A stretch of DNA of 64,000 nucleotides, from the NCBI GenBank assembly GCA_022605425.2, contig JAKIMF020000013.1:186001-250000 (forward strand). Reading direction: 5' to 3'. This stretch comes from Hamiltosporidium tvaerminnensis (Eukaryota; Microsporidia; Dubosqiidae). The position numbers and the translations under genes were made by a program. The notes below the pieces were generated by a model. It saw nothing but the letters and a program-made list of their open reading frames with translations, was not told the origin of the DNA and ran no database searches. Shown here piece after piece: positions 54,894 to 64,000 of this stretch (position 1 is the stretch's first letter; every line of letters starts with the position of its first letter).

Positions 54894-55095
54894 CATTTCA
54901 CATTGATTTCCTTTATATTTCCTTCCATTCCCCATTTCATATTCTTCATAAATTTTATTACCGAATAATTTTAATTCTCTCTTAATTTTCTTCAATTTCA
55001 TATTCTTTATTTCTCTTTTAATATTCTTTTTTTCTCTTTTAATATTCTTTATTCTACTTTTATTTATTTATTTTATTAATTCACTTTAAAATAAA

Positions 55096-55101
55096 ACCGT
55101 T
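55096..55101 (+). promoter_or_regulatory. ACCGTT start-proximal motif of ZUO1
   Basis: ACCGTT ends five bases before the ATG at 55107, as before UTP22. Confidence 0.45.
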
Positions 55102-55106
55102 AAAAA

Positions 55107-55997
55107 ATGCAAATAACTGTTTACAGAAAATTTGAAGGATGTTTTAAAATAATTGAAGAAAATTATGAAAAAAGAAAAGATCTTTTTACAAAATATACAT
55201 TAGAAGATCTAAAGGACTGGAAAAAACTAGATTTATATTTTATATTGGATTTAGAATTTTTAAGAGATAAAAAAATAGAAGATAGTGTTCTTAAACACGC
55301 TTATAGACGTAGAATATTGAAATACCATCCTGATACCGGAAAATATGGTAAAGAAGCTTTTTTAGCTATTAAAAATGCATATACAACACTTTTAAATCCA
55401 GTGTTACGAAAGCAATACGATTCTTTCTACTTTGATGATACGTTACCGTTAAATAAAGATTACACCGAAGAAGAATTCTATGAAGTGTTTGGTGAGGCAT
55501 TTAAAAGAAATTCCAAGTTTTCTGTAATTCAACCTGTTCCTTCTCTTGGCAATCAGAGTACTTCTTTACAGGAAATAGAAAATTTTTACAAATTTTGGAA
55601 AAATTTTGAAACATGGCGTACATTTAGTTGGTTAGAAGATGAAGAGACAGAAAGTGTATGTGAAAGTACACGTAATCCTACCAAACTATCGAAGGGTAAA
55701 ATTAAAAAAATACAGACAGAATATATTTTTAATATAAAAAATTTTACAGATCTTTCTATCAAAAAAGATCCTCGTCTCAATAAAAATACCAACAATTCTT
55801 CTACACACACCTGTTTAATTACAGACGGATGGACAGAAAATGAAATAAAAACACTCATAAAACTTTTAAAAGAAAATAAAGGTAAAGATGCTCTACAGAC
55901 AGTTAATACTAAATTTTATAAAGAAACTGGTATTAAAAAAAGTACTAAAGAAGTTCTTGTTAAGTGTATTGAGATTAAGAGAGTAATAAAGATTTAA
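55107..55997 (+). CDS. ZUO1: Zuotin/DNAJC2-type ribosome-associated J protein
   Basis: 296 residues. The J domain at about 41-107 contains KYHPD (HPD 74-76), LAIKNAYTTLLNPVLRKQYD and the zuotin-type lead-in KKLDLYFILDLEFLR. It is followed by a zuotin-specific block, FYKFWKNFETWRTF (160-173) with SWLEDEE. The C terminus (242-290: WTENEIKTLIKLLKENKG, then STKEVLVKC) looks like a single SANT/Myb-like domain, as in animal DNAJC2. Zuotin works at the ribosomal exit tunnel with Hsp70 partners, stimulating Hsp70 ATPase on nascent chains. At 296 residues it is far below yeast Zuo1 (433) or human DNAJC2 (621); the charged ribosome-binding middle region is shortened. The HPD triad is intact. The start is supported by the ACCGTT motif. 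Confidence 0.88.
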   Translation: MQITVYRKFEGCFKIIEENYEKRKDLFTKYTLEDLKDWKKLDLYFILDLEFLRDKKIEDSVLKHAYRRRILKYHPDTGKYGKEAFLAIKNAYTTLLNPVLRKQYDSFYFDDTLPLNKDYTEEEFYEVFGEAFKRNSKFSVIQPVPSLGNQSTSLQEIENFYKFWKNFETWRTFSWLEDEETESVCESTRNPTKLSKGKIKKIQTEYIFNIKNFTDLSIKKDPRLNKNTNNSSTHTCLITDGWTENEIKTLIKLLKENKGKDALQTVNTKFYKETGIKKSTKEVLVKCIEIKRVIKI

Positions 55998-56475
55998 AAT
56001 TTAATTTTTGTGTTTTTTTATTGAATTCCATTTTTTAATATAATTTTTTTTTCTGCTATAATCCCCTCTTTTTTAATTTTTCTTCTCTAATTTCTTGATT
56101 TCATTAATTATTCTAATTAATGTCTTTACTACTTTTCTTTAATTTTTCTAATTCTATTACCTTTAAAAATTATCTTTCTTCAATAGATTTATAGTTTTTA
56201 GAATTGATATATATAATTATTAATTTTATATCTCCAACAATATATCTATTATGTATAATATCTATTTTTCTTATTTTTATTTAATTTCTTATATTCTCTT
56301 TATATTCCTTATATTCTCTTTAAATAATCTTTAATTTCTTATTTTTCTTATTTTTCTTATTTTTCTTATTTTTCTTATTTTTCTTATTTTTCTTATTTTT
56401 CTTATTTTTCTTAATTTTTCTTATTTTTCTTATTTTTCTTATTTTTATTTATATTCCTTACATTCTCTTTAAAAA
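55998..56475. other. Pyrimidine-rich 3' flank with 9-bp microsatellite
   Basis: The plus strand is almost purely T/C/A. About 56337-56446 is an array of atttttctt (12 or so copies). No gene. The array is interrupted by the retroposon at 56476 and resumes after it. Confidence 0.8.
56462..56473. repeat. Probable target-site duplication, left copy
   Basis: ATTCTCTTTAAA, repeated at 57206-57217. Because this string is also common in the surrounding satellite, its status as a duplication is likely but not certain. Confidence 0.6.
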
Positions 56476-57204
56476 GTGGAGGGAGGATAACCACATAAAA
56501 AACTTTCTGCTTGGCAATGAGTGTGTGAAACTGGTGTGAGATCATTGTTTGGATTTTTAGTGGGAATAAAACCACACTACATCTTCGGTTGCTCCATGGG
56601 AGTTTGTATGAGGAGGAGAGGTCTAAGAAATGGAGAAACTTTTTCTACAAATTTATTTGTAGTTTTTTACGTAACCAGATTGCAGACCGCAGCTGAACAG
56701 GTAGGTAATTGCCATGTAAAAGCATGGAAACCTAGCCTTGCTCACTCGGGTTAGAAGACTTAGCGCCTGGGAGATATAAAATAAAAAACCATTTAAAGCC
56801 GGGAGAGCTAAGTAGCAGGTTATACCTGTTGGTATGACATTGCACTGTCTAGGTGGACCCCATGTAAATCTCTGAAATATATCTTAGCTAGAAGTTTATT
56901 GGGTTCAGAAAGTGTAGAGTAAGTGGGAATGCTGCATAGTCTTGGGGGAGCCCAGGGGGGGCTTCGGCCTTCGATCACACTCCATGCAACGGACATTAAC
57001 GAACTCCGGGCAACTGCCTCGCCTATTAATTAGGTTCTACACACCTGGTAGATGAAAGGCTTTGGGACGTAGGTATCGCAGGGGTTACTGATGGAGTTTT
57101 GGGGTAGCAGTTATTTATGTTAAACCTAGAACTGCGTTAATGTCATGAAAACAAATATAACACTTGCCACTGTTTTAAAAAAGATGTGATACTTTTAAAT
57201 AAAG
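56476..57204 (+). mobile_element. SINE-like retroposon, full copy 3
   Basis: Begins gtggagggaggataaccac and ends ttttaaataaag. Closely similar along its whole length to the copies at 7664-8386 and 20083-20802. Inserted in a pyrimidine-rich microsatellite between ZUO1 and the gene at 57733. The short ORF 56521-56754 corresponds to 7707-7949 of copy 1; the changes between them are spread over all codon positions, so I do not call it a gene. Confidence 0.85.
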
Positions 57205-57724
57205 TATTCTCTTTAAATAATCTTTAATTTCTTAATTTTTCTTATTTTTCTTATTTTTCTTATTTTTCTTATTTTTCTTATTTTTCTTATTTTTCTTATT
57301 TTTCTTAATTTTTCTTATTTTTCTTTTTTTTCTTATTTTTCTTTTTTTATTTATTTTCTTATATTCTCTTTAAATAATCTCTATATTCTCTTTAAATAAT
57401 CTTTATATTCTCTTTAAATAATCTTTAATTTCTTAATCTTCTCTATTTTTCTTATTTTTATTTAATTTCTTATTTTTATTTATATTCCTTATATTCTCTT
57501 TAAATAATCTTTAATTTCTTAATTTCTCTATTTTTCTTATTTTTCTTTTTTTATTTATTTTCCTTATATTCTCTTTAAATAATCTTTAATTTCTTAATTT
57601 TTCTTACTTTTCTTTAAATAATCTTTATATTCTGTAATTCTCTTTAAATATTCTCTATTTTTCTTTATTTTTCAAAAATTGAATTTTTTTTAATTTCTTA
57701 TTTTTTAGTAAAATATTTTAAGAA
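57205..57724. repeat. Pyrimidine-rich satellite region
   Basis: Array of atttttctt units at about 57232-57350, followed by repeated tattctctttaaataatctt units (57355-57660). It begins with the right duplication copy of the retroposon (57206-57217). Confidence 0.8.
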
Positions 57725-57727
57725 CCC
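57725..57727 (+). promoter_or_regulatory. CCC start-proximal motif
   Basis: gaaCCCttgaaATG: the triplet lies five bases before the ATG at 57733. It favours this start over the in-frame ATG at 57775. Confidence 0.45.
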
Positions 57728-57732
57728 TTGAA

Positions 57733-58188
57733 ATGCTAGTAAGAAGACTCCTTTTCCTTTACATTACAGTAATGACAGCAATAAGTGTAGAAGATATACG
57801 TAAGAAGTATGGGGATGTACGTGAGTACGTAACAACCAAGGCAATGTGTGCCAAAAAAGTATTAAATAACACGTATCACAATTATAAAGTATATCCTATG
57901 GCATATTACAGTTGGATGAAAAGTTATATAAAAAAGAAATATCAAAAAGAAGAAAAACCTATGGAATTGGAACCAACCAAGCAACAAGAAGAGAAGAAGA
58001 GTATTGATTTTGAATCTATGCCTGAATACCAAGAACTTCTAAAATTCCTTGCATCTTTAGAACAGAATGGGTTTAATAATACAGAGAAAGGAAAAGAAGA
58101 GGATAAAGAAATATGTGAAGAAGAAAAAGTTGAAAGTAAAAGTGGAAGTGAAGAAGAAGAAGAGGAAGAAAGAGAACAGGCACTTTAA
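57733..58188 (+). CDS. Unassigned secreted or membrane-anchored acidic protein
   Basis: 151 residues. The N terminus MLVRRLLFLYITVMTAIS is a plausible signal peptide or anchor, followed by a basic, Tyr-rich segment (YHNYKVYPMAYYSWMKSYIK) and an acidic C-terminal third that ends in a Glu run (SGSEEEEEEEREQ). The charge switch from basic to strongly acidic is striking. Codon use is clearly unlike the flanking T-rich satellite, and the CCC motif precedes the start, so it is very probably a real gene. No family recognised. Confidence 0.72.
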   Translation: MLVRRLLFLYITVMTAISVEDIRKKYGDVREYVTTKAMCAKKVLNNTYHNYKVYPMAYYSWMKSYIKKKYQKEEKPMELEPTKQQEEKKSIDFESMPEYQELLKFLASLEQNGFNNTEKGKEEDKEICEEEKVESKSGSEEEEEEEREQAL

Positions 58189-58284
58189 TTAAATGTTTTA
58201 AATTAAATATTTTATTTTTTTTCAATCTTTGTATTTTCTTAACTTTTTATTTAATATCTTTGTACTTCATATCTTTGTATTTCA

Positions 58285-58458
58285 TTATTAAAAATTATTC
58301 AGATTTTTATTTCATTTTTTATATATTTCTGTATTTTCTCTATATTTTATTGATTAAAAATTATTCGGATTTTTATTTCATTTTTTATATATTTCTGTAT
58401 TTTCTGTATATTTCTGTATTTTCTCTATATTTTATTGATTAAAAATTATTCGGATTTT
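58285..58458. repeat. Tandem repeat, about 65 bp
   Basis: The block attgattaaaaattattcgg with tttatttcattttttatat and tttctgtattttctctat occurs about two and a half times. Confidence 0.8.
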
Positions 58459-58657
58459 TTTTGCGTTTATTTAGCAGAAATTATTGAATTCTGTTTCTTT
58501 TACTGACTACAATAATTTAACCTTCTATTTTTTTATTAAATAAAACTTTTTCTTGTTTCTATTTCCTTCATAGATAACAACTCTTTCCTGTTTCAATTAC
58601 CATTATAGCTAACAACTTTTTTTTGTTCATCTTTCTATTTCTTTAGTTACAATAAAT

Positions 58658-58865
58658 AATTATTCTTTTAAATATTTCTTTTATAGATTTCAAATACTTA
58701 TTCTTTTAAATATTTCTTTTATAGATTTCAAATATCTTTGCTTCAAATATTTATTTTATAGATTTCAAATAATTATTCTTTTAAATATTTATTTTATAGA
58801 TTTCAAATAATCTTTGCTTCAAATATTTATTTTATAGATTTCAAATAATTATTCTTTTAAATTTT
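58658..58865. repeat. Tandem repeat, about 38 bp x 5
   Basis: The unit aattattcttttaaatattt + attttatagatttcaaat alternates with a variant carrying ctttgcttcaaatattt. Confidence 0.85.
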
Positions 58866-58988
58866 ATTTTATATTAATTAAATTAAATTCTTAGAAATGT
58901 TAAAGGAATAATAATTTGATTTTAAGATTAAAATTATTAATATCTAAATTAGTATTAATTGCTAATTATATATTTATTAAAGGAATTG
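58866..58988. other. AT-rich spacer
   Basis: Nothing recognised. Confidence 0.4.
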
Positions 58989-58998
58989 TAAATTATAA

Positions 58999-59127
58999 GA
59001 TCGCAGAGAGTACCGATGAAATGTTAAAGAAAGTATTTATGTTAAACCTAGAATTGCGTTAATGTCATGAAAACAAATATAAAACTTGCCACTGTTTTAA
59101 AAAAGATGTGATACTTTTAAATAAAGA
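58999..59127 (+). mobile_element. 5'-truncated SINE-like retroposon copy
   Basis: Only the 3' end of the unit is present: tcgcag..agtaccgatg..., then tttatgttaaacctagaa to the 3' tail tttaaataaag, with a small internal deletion after the first 20 bases. Flanked by TAAATTATAA at 58989-58998 and 59128-59137. Truncation at the 5' end with target duplication is the mark of target-primed reverse transcription. Confidence 0.82.
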
Positions 59128-59289
59128 TAAATTATAATTATTATTTTTCTTAATACTTATATTTCGTGGGATAAATAAATATCGAAAACTTAATCATGGA
59201 TTTTTGAAGGCACTTATAAAAAATTAGAGGATAGGATGAAAAATATAGAATAATGGTTTGAAAGTATGGGGTGATATAAATTTTACTGA
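59128..59289. other. AT-rich spacer
   Basis: Begins with the right target duplication; otherwise nothing recognised. Confidence 0.4.
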
Positions 59290-60298
59290 GGTGAACTGTG
59301 GATAAGTTTATAATTAGTCTTTATTGTATTAGGAAATAGAAAACCAAAAACCAATTAAAAGTTATACTGTTTTTGATACTATGATTATGACAGTACTTAT
59401 GGTCATAAAAATAAAGTAAGAGGAGGAACACATTAGAGCACGTGAAGATGATGTGTTATGTTGTATAAAGGCTAGAAATGTATTGTAAAGAGCTGAAAGT
59501 AAAATTTCCGCCTTTTTGATGCTAGATCATATAATAAACCAGTAACTCGATATGAAAATAGGATAAGACACAGTCATACTAAATTATAAATAAAACCATG
59601 TGATATCTCGTGATAGATCTAGATAAATATAAATTTAAGTCTGGAAAACGAATTATCAGTCTCTTTGTTTCATAAATTCTTGAAGATGAGTATACAATCT
59701 AAAATCTGATACTTGTGTAAAAACTGATGATAAAATACGGAAAATGGGGAGATCTTTTGTTTGGATAATATAGAAATTAGAATTGCAATGGTTGATGACA
59801 GAACAAATCCACAATTTTAGGCTAAATTCCTGTAACGAAAGCAAATAATTACGATTTGTTTACAAACGAATTGATTCTAAACTATATCAAAATCGTAATT
59901 TATCTTACTTGAAAACATGAAACTGGTTGTAAATATCACAGGACATGTTTAGATCAGTTGAATTACATATAAAAATAACCGCATGTATTAGATTTTACTC
60001 AGAAAGACAATCTAAATCGTTTTTTGCTTCATCTAGAAAACCCAGTCAATATAAAATGCCGATTAGAGAAAATAAGGGAATGTATATATGAATCGTAAAA
60101 GATGTTGAGAGACACATGTCGCTTATAACTTCTTAATAATATTTAGCAGCGAAGAAAAAAGTTCGAGCCAGTAAGACGCAACATACAAAACATTTCGTTC
60201 TGAGGATACAACTGCAGATGAAAATCGGATTTTAACCATAAAAATTAAGACTAGTTTAAGAAAAGGTGTTAAAACTTTTATAGAATAGAATAAATATA
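59290..60298 (+). pseudogene. Old relic of the RLE-type LINE, 3' end
   Basis: 59330-59400 matches NEIEKRKLHSKLYNARKNE. 59615-59760 matches LNRYKFKSSKRIRSHSVQEILDN and the following KTDVKIRNNRP/IFILD, and 60185-60240 matches the EEPTNNINEESDLEEE tail. The 3' untranslated part resembles that of copy C. Many stops and indels. Confidence 0.7.
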
Positions 60299-61859
60299 GA
60301 AAGTGATACTAAGATTTTTATTTGTATTGAAATAAATTTGATGATTGAATTGTTAATGAGTATAGAATAATTTAAGTTAATAAGAAGAATTTGGGATGAG
60401 ATCACCATTAATAAAGAGATGAACGTGTGAAACATGTTTGGATTCAAATATATATTATCTATTCATTTCGATAGATAGAAATATGAGTAATAATATAATA
60501 AAAATCATGTTTCCAATTACGAATAAGTTAAGTTTTAATTACTTAAGGTATATATAAATGTATTGTTCAAAAAATTAAAAGCGAATAAAATTATGTTTTG
60601 TATTTAACCAATGTTTTTATTTGATTCTAAGATTTTAAACAGATTTATTTATGAATATATGGAAAAGGTTTTAAAAATCAAAAAAAAATATATTTTGTGT
60701 GTATAAATAAGCAGAAAATGTGCTTTACGCGCAATCGAACAAGTATTTACCTCGAGTAAAGATTATAGATTTAAATATTTGCAATAAAAATTTATTTATT
60801 TATTTGAATAATGATATATCATATAAGAAATATTACTAAGGAATAATATAAGCAGCAAAGTAAATCTTTAGAAATATTTCAATATCGGTTTTTGGAAATC
60901 TTTCTCGTATTTTTTTTATGTGTGATATATTTTGGTTTCTCTTATGTTGCAAATCATATACCGATATATTACCTATTGCAGTTGCTGTTATGAAAGGTTT
61001 GGCTCAATAATATTATGAGGAGATATCTTAGACTGTTTCGTTAATCATGAAAGTAGTATATTTGACTCTAATTTTTGCAATTCGATCTAAATGAAAAATA
61101 TTCTGTTGGTGTGCATGATTGATTTAATTATGTCTTTATCAGGACTTGTATATATATTTTTAAACGAAGTTAGTTGTTTTCTTGACAATACCATACCGAA
61201 AAATCATTTAAAGAATTATTTTAACATTGCGTATATAAAAGGATTCATATTTTCCAGGTTTTTTTGGCTTTAAATACCATTTAAATACTATTAAACTCAT
61301 AGATTGACAATTATATCCGTCATCTTCAATAATTTCTAATCTAAATTGAGAATTTCGTCTTATATATTTAATATAATCTCATCTAGTATGGTGTTAGTTT
61401 TACACAAATTATATCATTTTGACCCGAATAATTTCCTAGATTGAATAAATATGAATTTTTTTGAAGGCTAACATTTCCAATACTTAAGGAATATATATGA
61501 ACACCAGAGATCAAGGCTTTCTAAGCAATTTAAAGATTCTTCCAGATACTAAACTAATAAATCATTTATTCGAAATACTCAAAGGATGTTTTAAACCATA
61601 CCCATAGATATACTTAGGAAATAATATAAGTCGAAAATATATAACTTTTCCTTTTGCTGTATTACTTGAAATCATAATTATTATTTAGGAGAATAAATAA
61701 ATTAAATAGTCTTGGCTCATAGTAACTCAGGTAATTTTTATTTACTTACAATTTTTATGAATATTTGATTTTTTTAAAATTAACGAACTTTAGTGGTATA
61801 ATTGAAATCTAGAATCTATAAATGGAAATTAAAAAAATTTGAAACATAGACTTTTTATT
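60299..61859. other. Gene-free AT-rich stretch
   Basis: No supportable gene; the ORFs at 60256-60447 and 61091-61273 are short and low complexity. Confidence 0.5.
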
Positions 61860-62786
61860 TTAACACTGCATATATAAGTTATGACAAATCTTTTCTTCGT
61901 TATATGAATCAATATCGTAATATTTAGAATCAAGTATTTTCTTATGTGGTGGGCATACTCTTGACAAACCCGTTTTATCTTTAATGGTAAGTTTCAAACA
62001 TCCATCTTTTAATATCTTATCAAAAAAATCTACATATGCGTTAGAATCTTTATACATATCTTGTTCTGTTTCTTTTTCTTGTCCGGATTTACTGTCATAT
62101 TTCATATCAGAATAGAGTTGGTCTCCACTGGATGTTTTTTCATCAATATGCGGATAAGATTCTTTAGGATCTTTGTATTTCGGATAGTAAAGATTATATT
62201 TAAATGAAATCTTATCTGAGGCCTGTCGTATAAGCTTTTCTACGGTTGTAACCATATCAGAATCTGGTTCATATTTATATGAAACGTTATTCATTGTGAA
62301 ATAAACCCTTGATTTTTCCTTTAGCAATATACATCTTTCTAAATCCTTTTTATTATCAAAATGACAAGTTATATATAAAAGCCCTTTAAAATCTTTACCA
62401 GGAAGGTTCTTATTATTTGCATCTTCGATACAACACATTTTACACTCAAAGGTAGTAAATTTTTTACCCATTTCTTGATCTGTATCGGATGATAATACAT
62501 TTATTGAACCATTTCCTTGACATAAATTGCACAAAAAATCTTCAAGTGCACCATAGTTGGTATTTTCACCATATTGTCCGTAATAACCCTCAGGATACTT
62601 ATCTACAGTATTTGTAGCATCTTTAATGTATTTAAGCGGATCTTTGTAATCACTTTCTTTGTAATCACTTTCTTTGTAATCACCTTCTTTATAATCACCT
62701 TTCTTACTGTCCGTTTCTTTATAATCACCTTTCTTATAATCAGTTTCTTTCTGAGAAGATTTTTCAGTAGAATTTTCTTTTTTCAT
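61860..62786 (-). CDS. Unassigned protein with pentapeptide repeats and CxxC...CxxC cluster
   Basis: 308 residues, no signal peptide or membrane segment. Residues 14-49 are seven pentads of the type (G/S/T)D(Y/S)K(E/K). A probable zinc-binding cluster follows: C86-x2-C89 and C115-x2-C118 (plus C119), spaced like a zinc ribbon. The remainder (about 125-308) is a mixed, Asp/Lys/Tyr-rich domain with regular hydrophobic spacing (LLYITCHFDNKKDLERCILL) and ends in CHNLYMQC. Composition is far from random for this AT-rich DNA. No C-rich motif lies near the start. I do not recognise the family; the zinc-ribbon reading is inference from cysteine spacing. Confidence 0.72.
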   Translation of the reverse strand: MKKENSTEKSSQKETDYKKGDYKETDSKKGDYKEGDYKESDYKESDYKDPLKYIKDATNTVDKYPEGYYGQYGENTNYGALEDFLCNLCQGNGSINVLSSDTDQEMGKKFTTFECKMCCIEDANNKNLPGKDFKGLLYITCHFDNKKDLERCILLKEKSRVYFTMNNVSYKYEPDSDMVTTVEKLIRQASDKISFKYNLYYPKYKDPKESYPHIDEKTSSGDQLYSDMKYDSKSGQEKETEQDMYKDSNAYVDFFDKILKDGCLKLTIKDKTGLSRVCPPHKKILDSKYYDIDSYNEEKICHNLYMQC

Positions 62787-64000
62787 ATATTCTTAAACCA
62801 AGATATTTCCTCGTATATATAGTTTTACTATATTTTTTTGATTTGTTTTCGTAGAAAATCGAGATAAGGAAAACAATGTAAACTACCAATTGAATTTTAA
62901 CTTATAATTACTCATATATAGTAAAATTTATAAATAAGATAAAAACATAACATATCAAATCTTTATTGTACAATTCATAATACTATGTGATGCTATAGGA
63001 ATAAAAATTAACTGAATAATGTTTTCTTATCTATACTCTATGATTAGATACCAAGTGAATAAATATAAAAAAAAAACTTTAAAAATTTCTACTACTAGTT
63101 TAAAATATACCTTGATAAAACTTTCTAGGTTTTTCAGTATATAAAAACATCTTTCATATATACAATCAGATTCTATTTGATTATAATCCTTTAGAAGATG
63201 TATTGGAATATAACATATGCTTTTTTTGTCTTTAAAATTTCTTCCTTTTTTGATTGACCTGTTTTTGATATTTAATTTTTCCTCTATATTTTAAATTGAT
63301 ATAACGTTTCCAATTTATTCTTCGAGAGAGGTACATTAATCCTAAACTTTGTTTGCCATACACCCTTTTCGTCATTAATTTGTAGGAATTAATTAAAGTC
63401 TGTATTTTTCATGTATCTGATATTTAGATATTTGATTATTTTTGGTTCATTTTTAGAAAAATTTATAGACTTTGAGCTACCCGACATCTTAATGGCTAAA
63501 TGTTTAAGGAACTATAAAATGAAGAAAACAAAACAATCAAGTTTAATATAACGAAATGATATCATAAACGAGCTCATAAGAGTTAGAGTAAATTTGAAGA
63601 ATATCATCTAATATTTTAAAAATCTTAGATTATAATATTAAATCTATAAAAACTTAAAAGCCTTCTAGCATAGCCGAATTTTTTATTTTCTATAATTTTT
63701 ATGGTATAATGATAGTTTTAAAAATTTCACACCGATTTACATAAGAAATTTATTTGTAGTGCTTTCGTATCCCAAATAAATATTCTTAATAATTATTTAT
63801 AGTGCTGTATTATGCAATCAAATTATTTTTACAATCGATCTCTTTCCTATATAACAACTATTTTTTATGCTATAATAGGTTTTTTCAATGTATGCTAAAA
63901 AATATTCAATTGAACATTGTCGAATCAAACTGAAATCTTGAGTTTTTTGTAATAAAACCATTATTTAATATTTACCTCAGATATTTCAAGCTTATAGATA
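62787..64000. other. Gene-free AT-rich stretch to the window end
   Basis: No supportable gene or repeat seen. Confidence 0.5.

Noticed and set aside
1-64000. Integrated viral genes, rRNA genes and spliceosomal introns
   Set aside because: None could be recognised; all housekeeping ORFs read through without introns.

Overview
The window looks like nuclear DNA of a microsporidian with an expanded, repeat-laden, strongly AT-rich genome. The evidence: the recognisable genes are short, intronless fungal/eukaryotic housekeeping genes (CCT5, UTP22, PRI2, YTH1, CNOT9, ZUO1, POP5, a HECT ligase). Several are much smaller than their yeast or human counterparts. Several start codons are preceded within about 15 bases by a short C-rich signal, as reported in microsporidia. 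There is also a secreted leucine-rich-repeat gene typical of the group. Only about a dozen genes occupy 64 kb, so this is one of the large-genome microsporidia rather than an Encephalitozoon-like compact one. The species cannot be named from the sequence alone.

Layout. 1-6 kb: the 3' part of a HECT ubiquitin ligase, a small membrane protein, and chaperonin CCT5. 6.2-13.3 kb is a transposon graveyard: a decayed Tc1/mariner-like element carrying a nested 723-bp retroposon, a decayed animal-type LINE, a hAT-type relic and an old copy of the local LINE. 14.4-18.0 kb: POP5, UTP22 and PRI2. 18.1-20.8 kb: retroposon copies, one folded back on itself. 21-27 kb: YTH1, a 4-kb gene-free stretch, and CNOT9. 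27.4-40.4 kb: three copies of one LINE, an old relic, a broken near-full copy and an intact 1253-codon copy on the minus strand. 41-49 kb: one unassigned small gene, a 4.5-kb gene-free stretch, and a broken secreted LRR gene. 49.3-60.3 kb: a hAT relic, another broken LINE, two LINE relics, a 64-bp tandem array, ZUO1, two retroposon copies in microsatellite-rich DNA, and an unassigned acidic secreted protein. 60-64 kb: a protein with pentapeptide repeats and a CxxC...CxxC cluster.

The genes form no operon-like pathway. They are separate housekeeping functions: protein folding (CCT5, ZUO1), RNA maturation and turnover (POP5, UTP22, YTH1, CNOT9), replication (PRI2), and ubiquitination (HECT). 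UTP22 and PRI2 are adjacent on one strand but use different start-proximal motifs.

The most interesting material is the mobile DNA. The intact LINE is flanked by a perfect 13-bp target-site duplication that directly abuts its ATG, so it appears to have no 5' leader. Two broken copies share the same inactivating mutations in a patchwork that suggests gene conversion. A moderately GC-richer retroposon of about 720 bp recurs with target-site duplications, a 5'-truncated copy and a foldback copy, and I do not recognise it as a named family.
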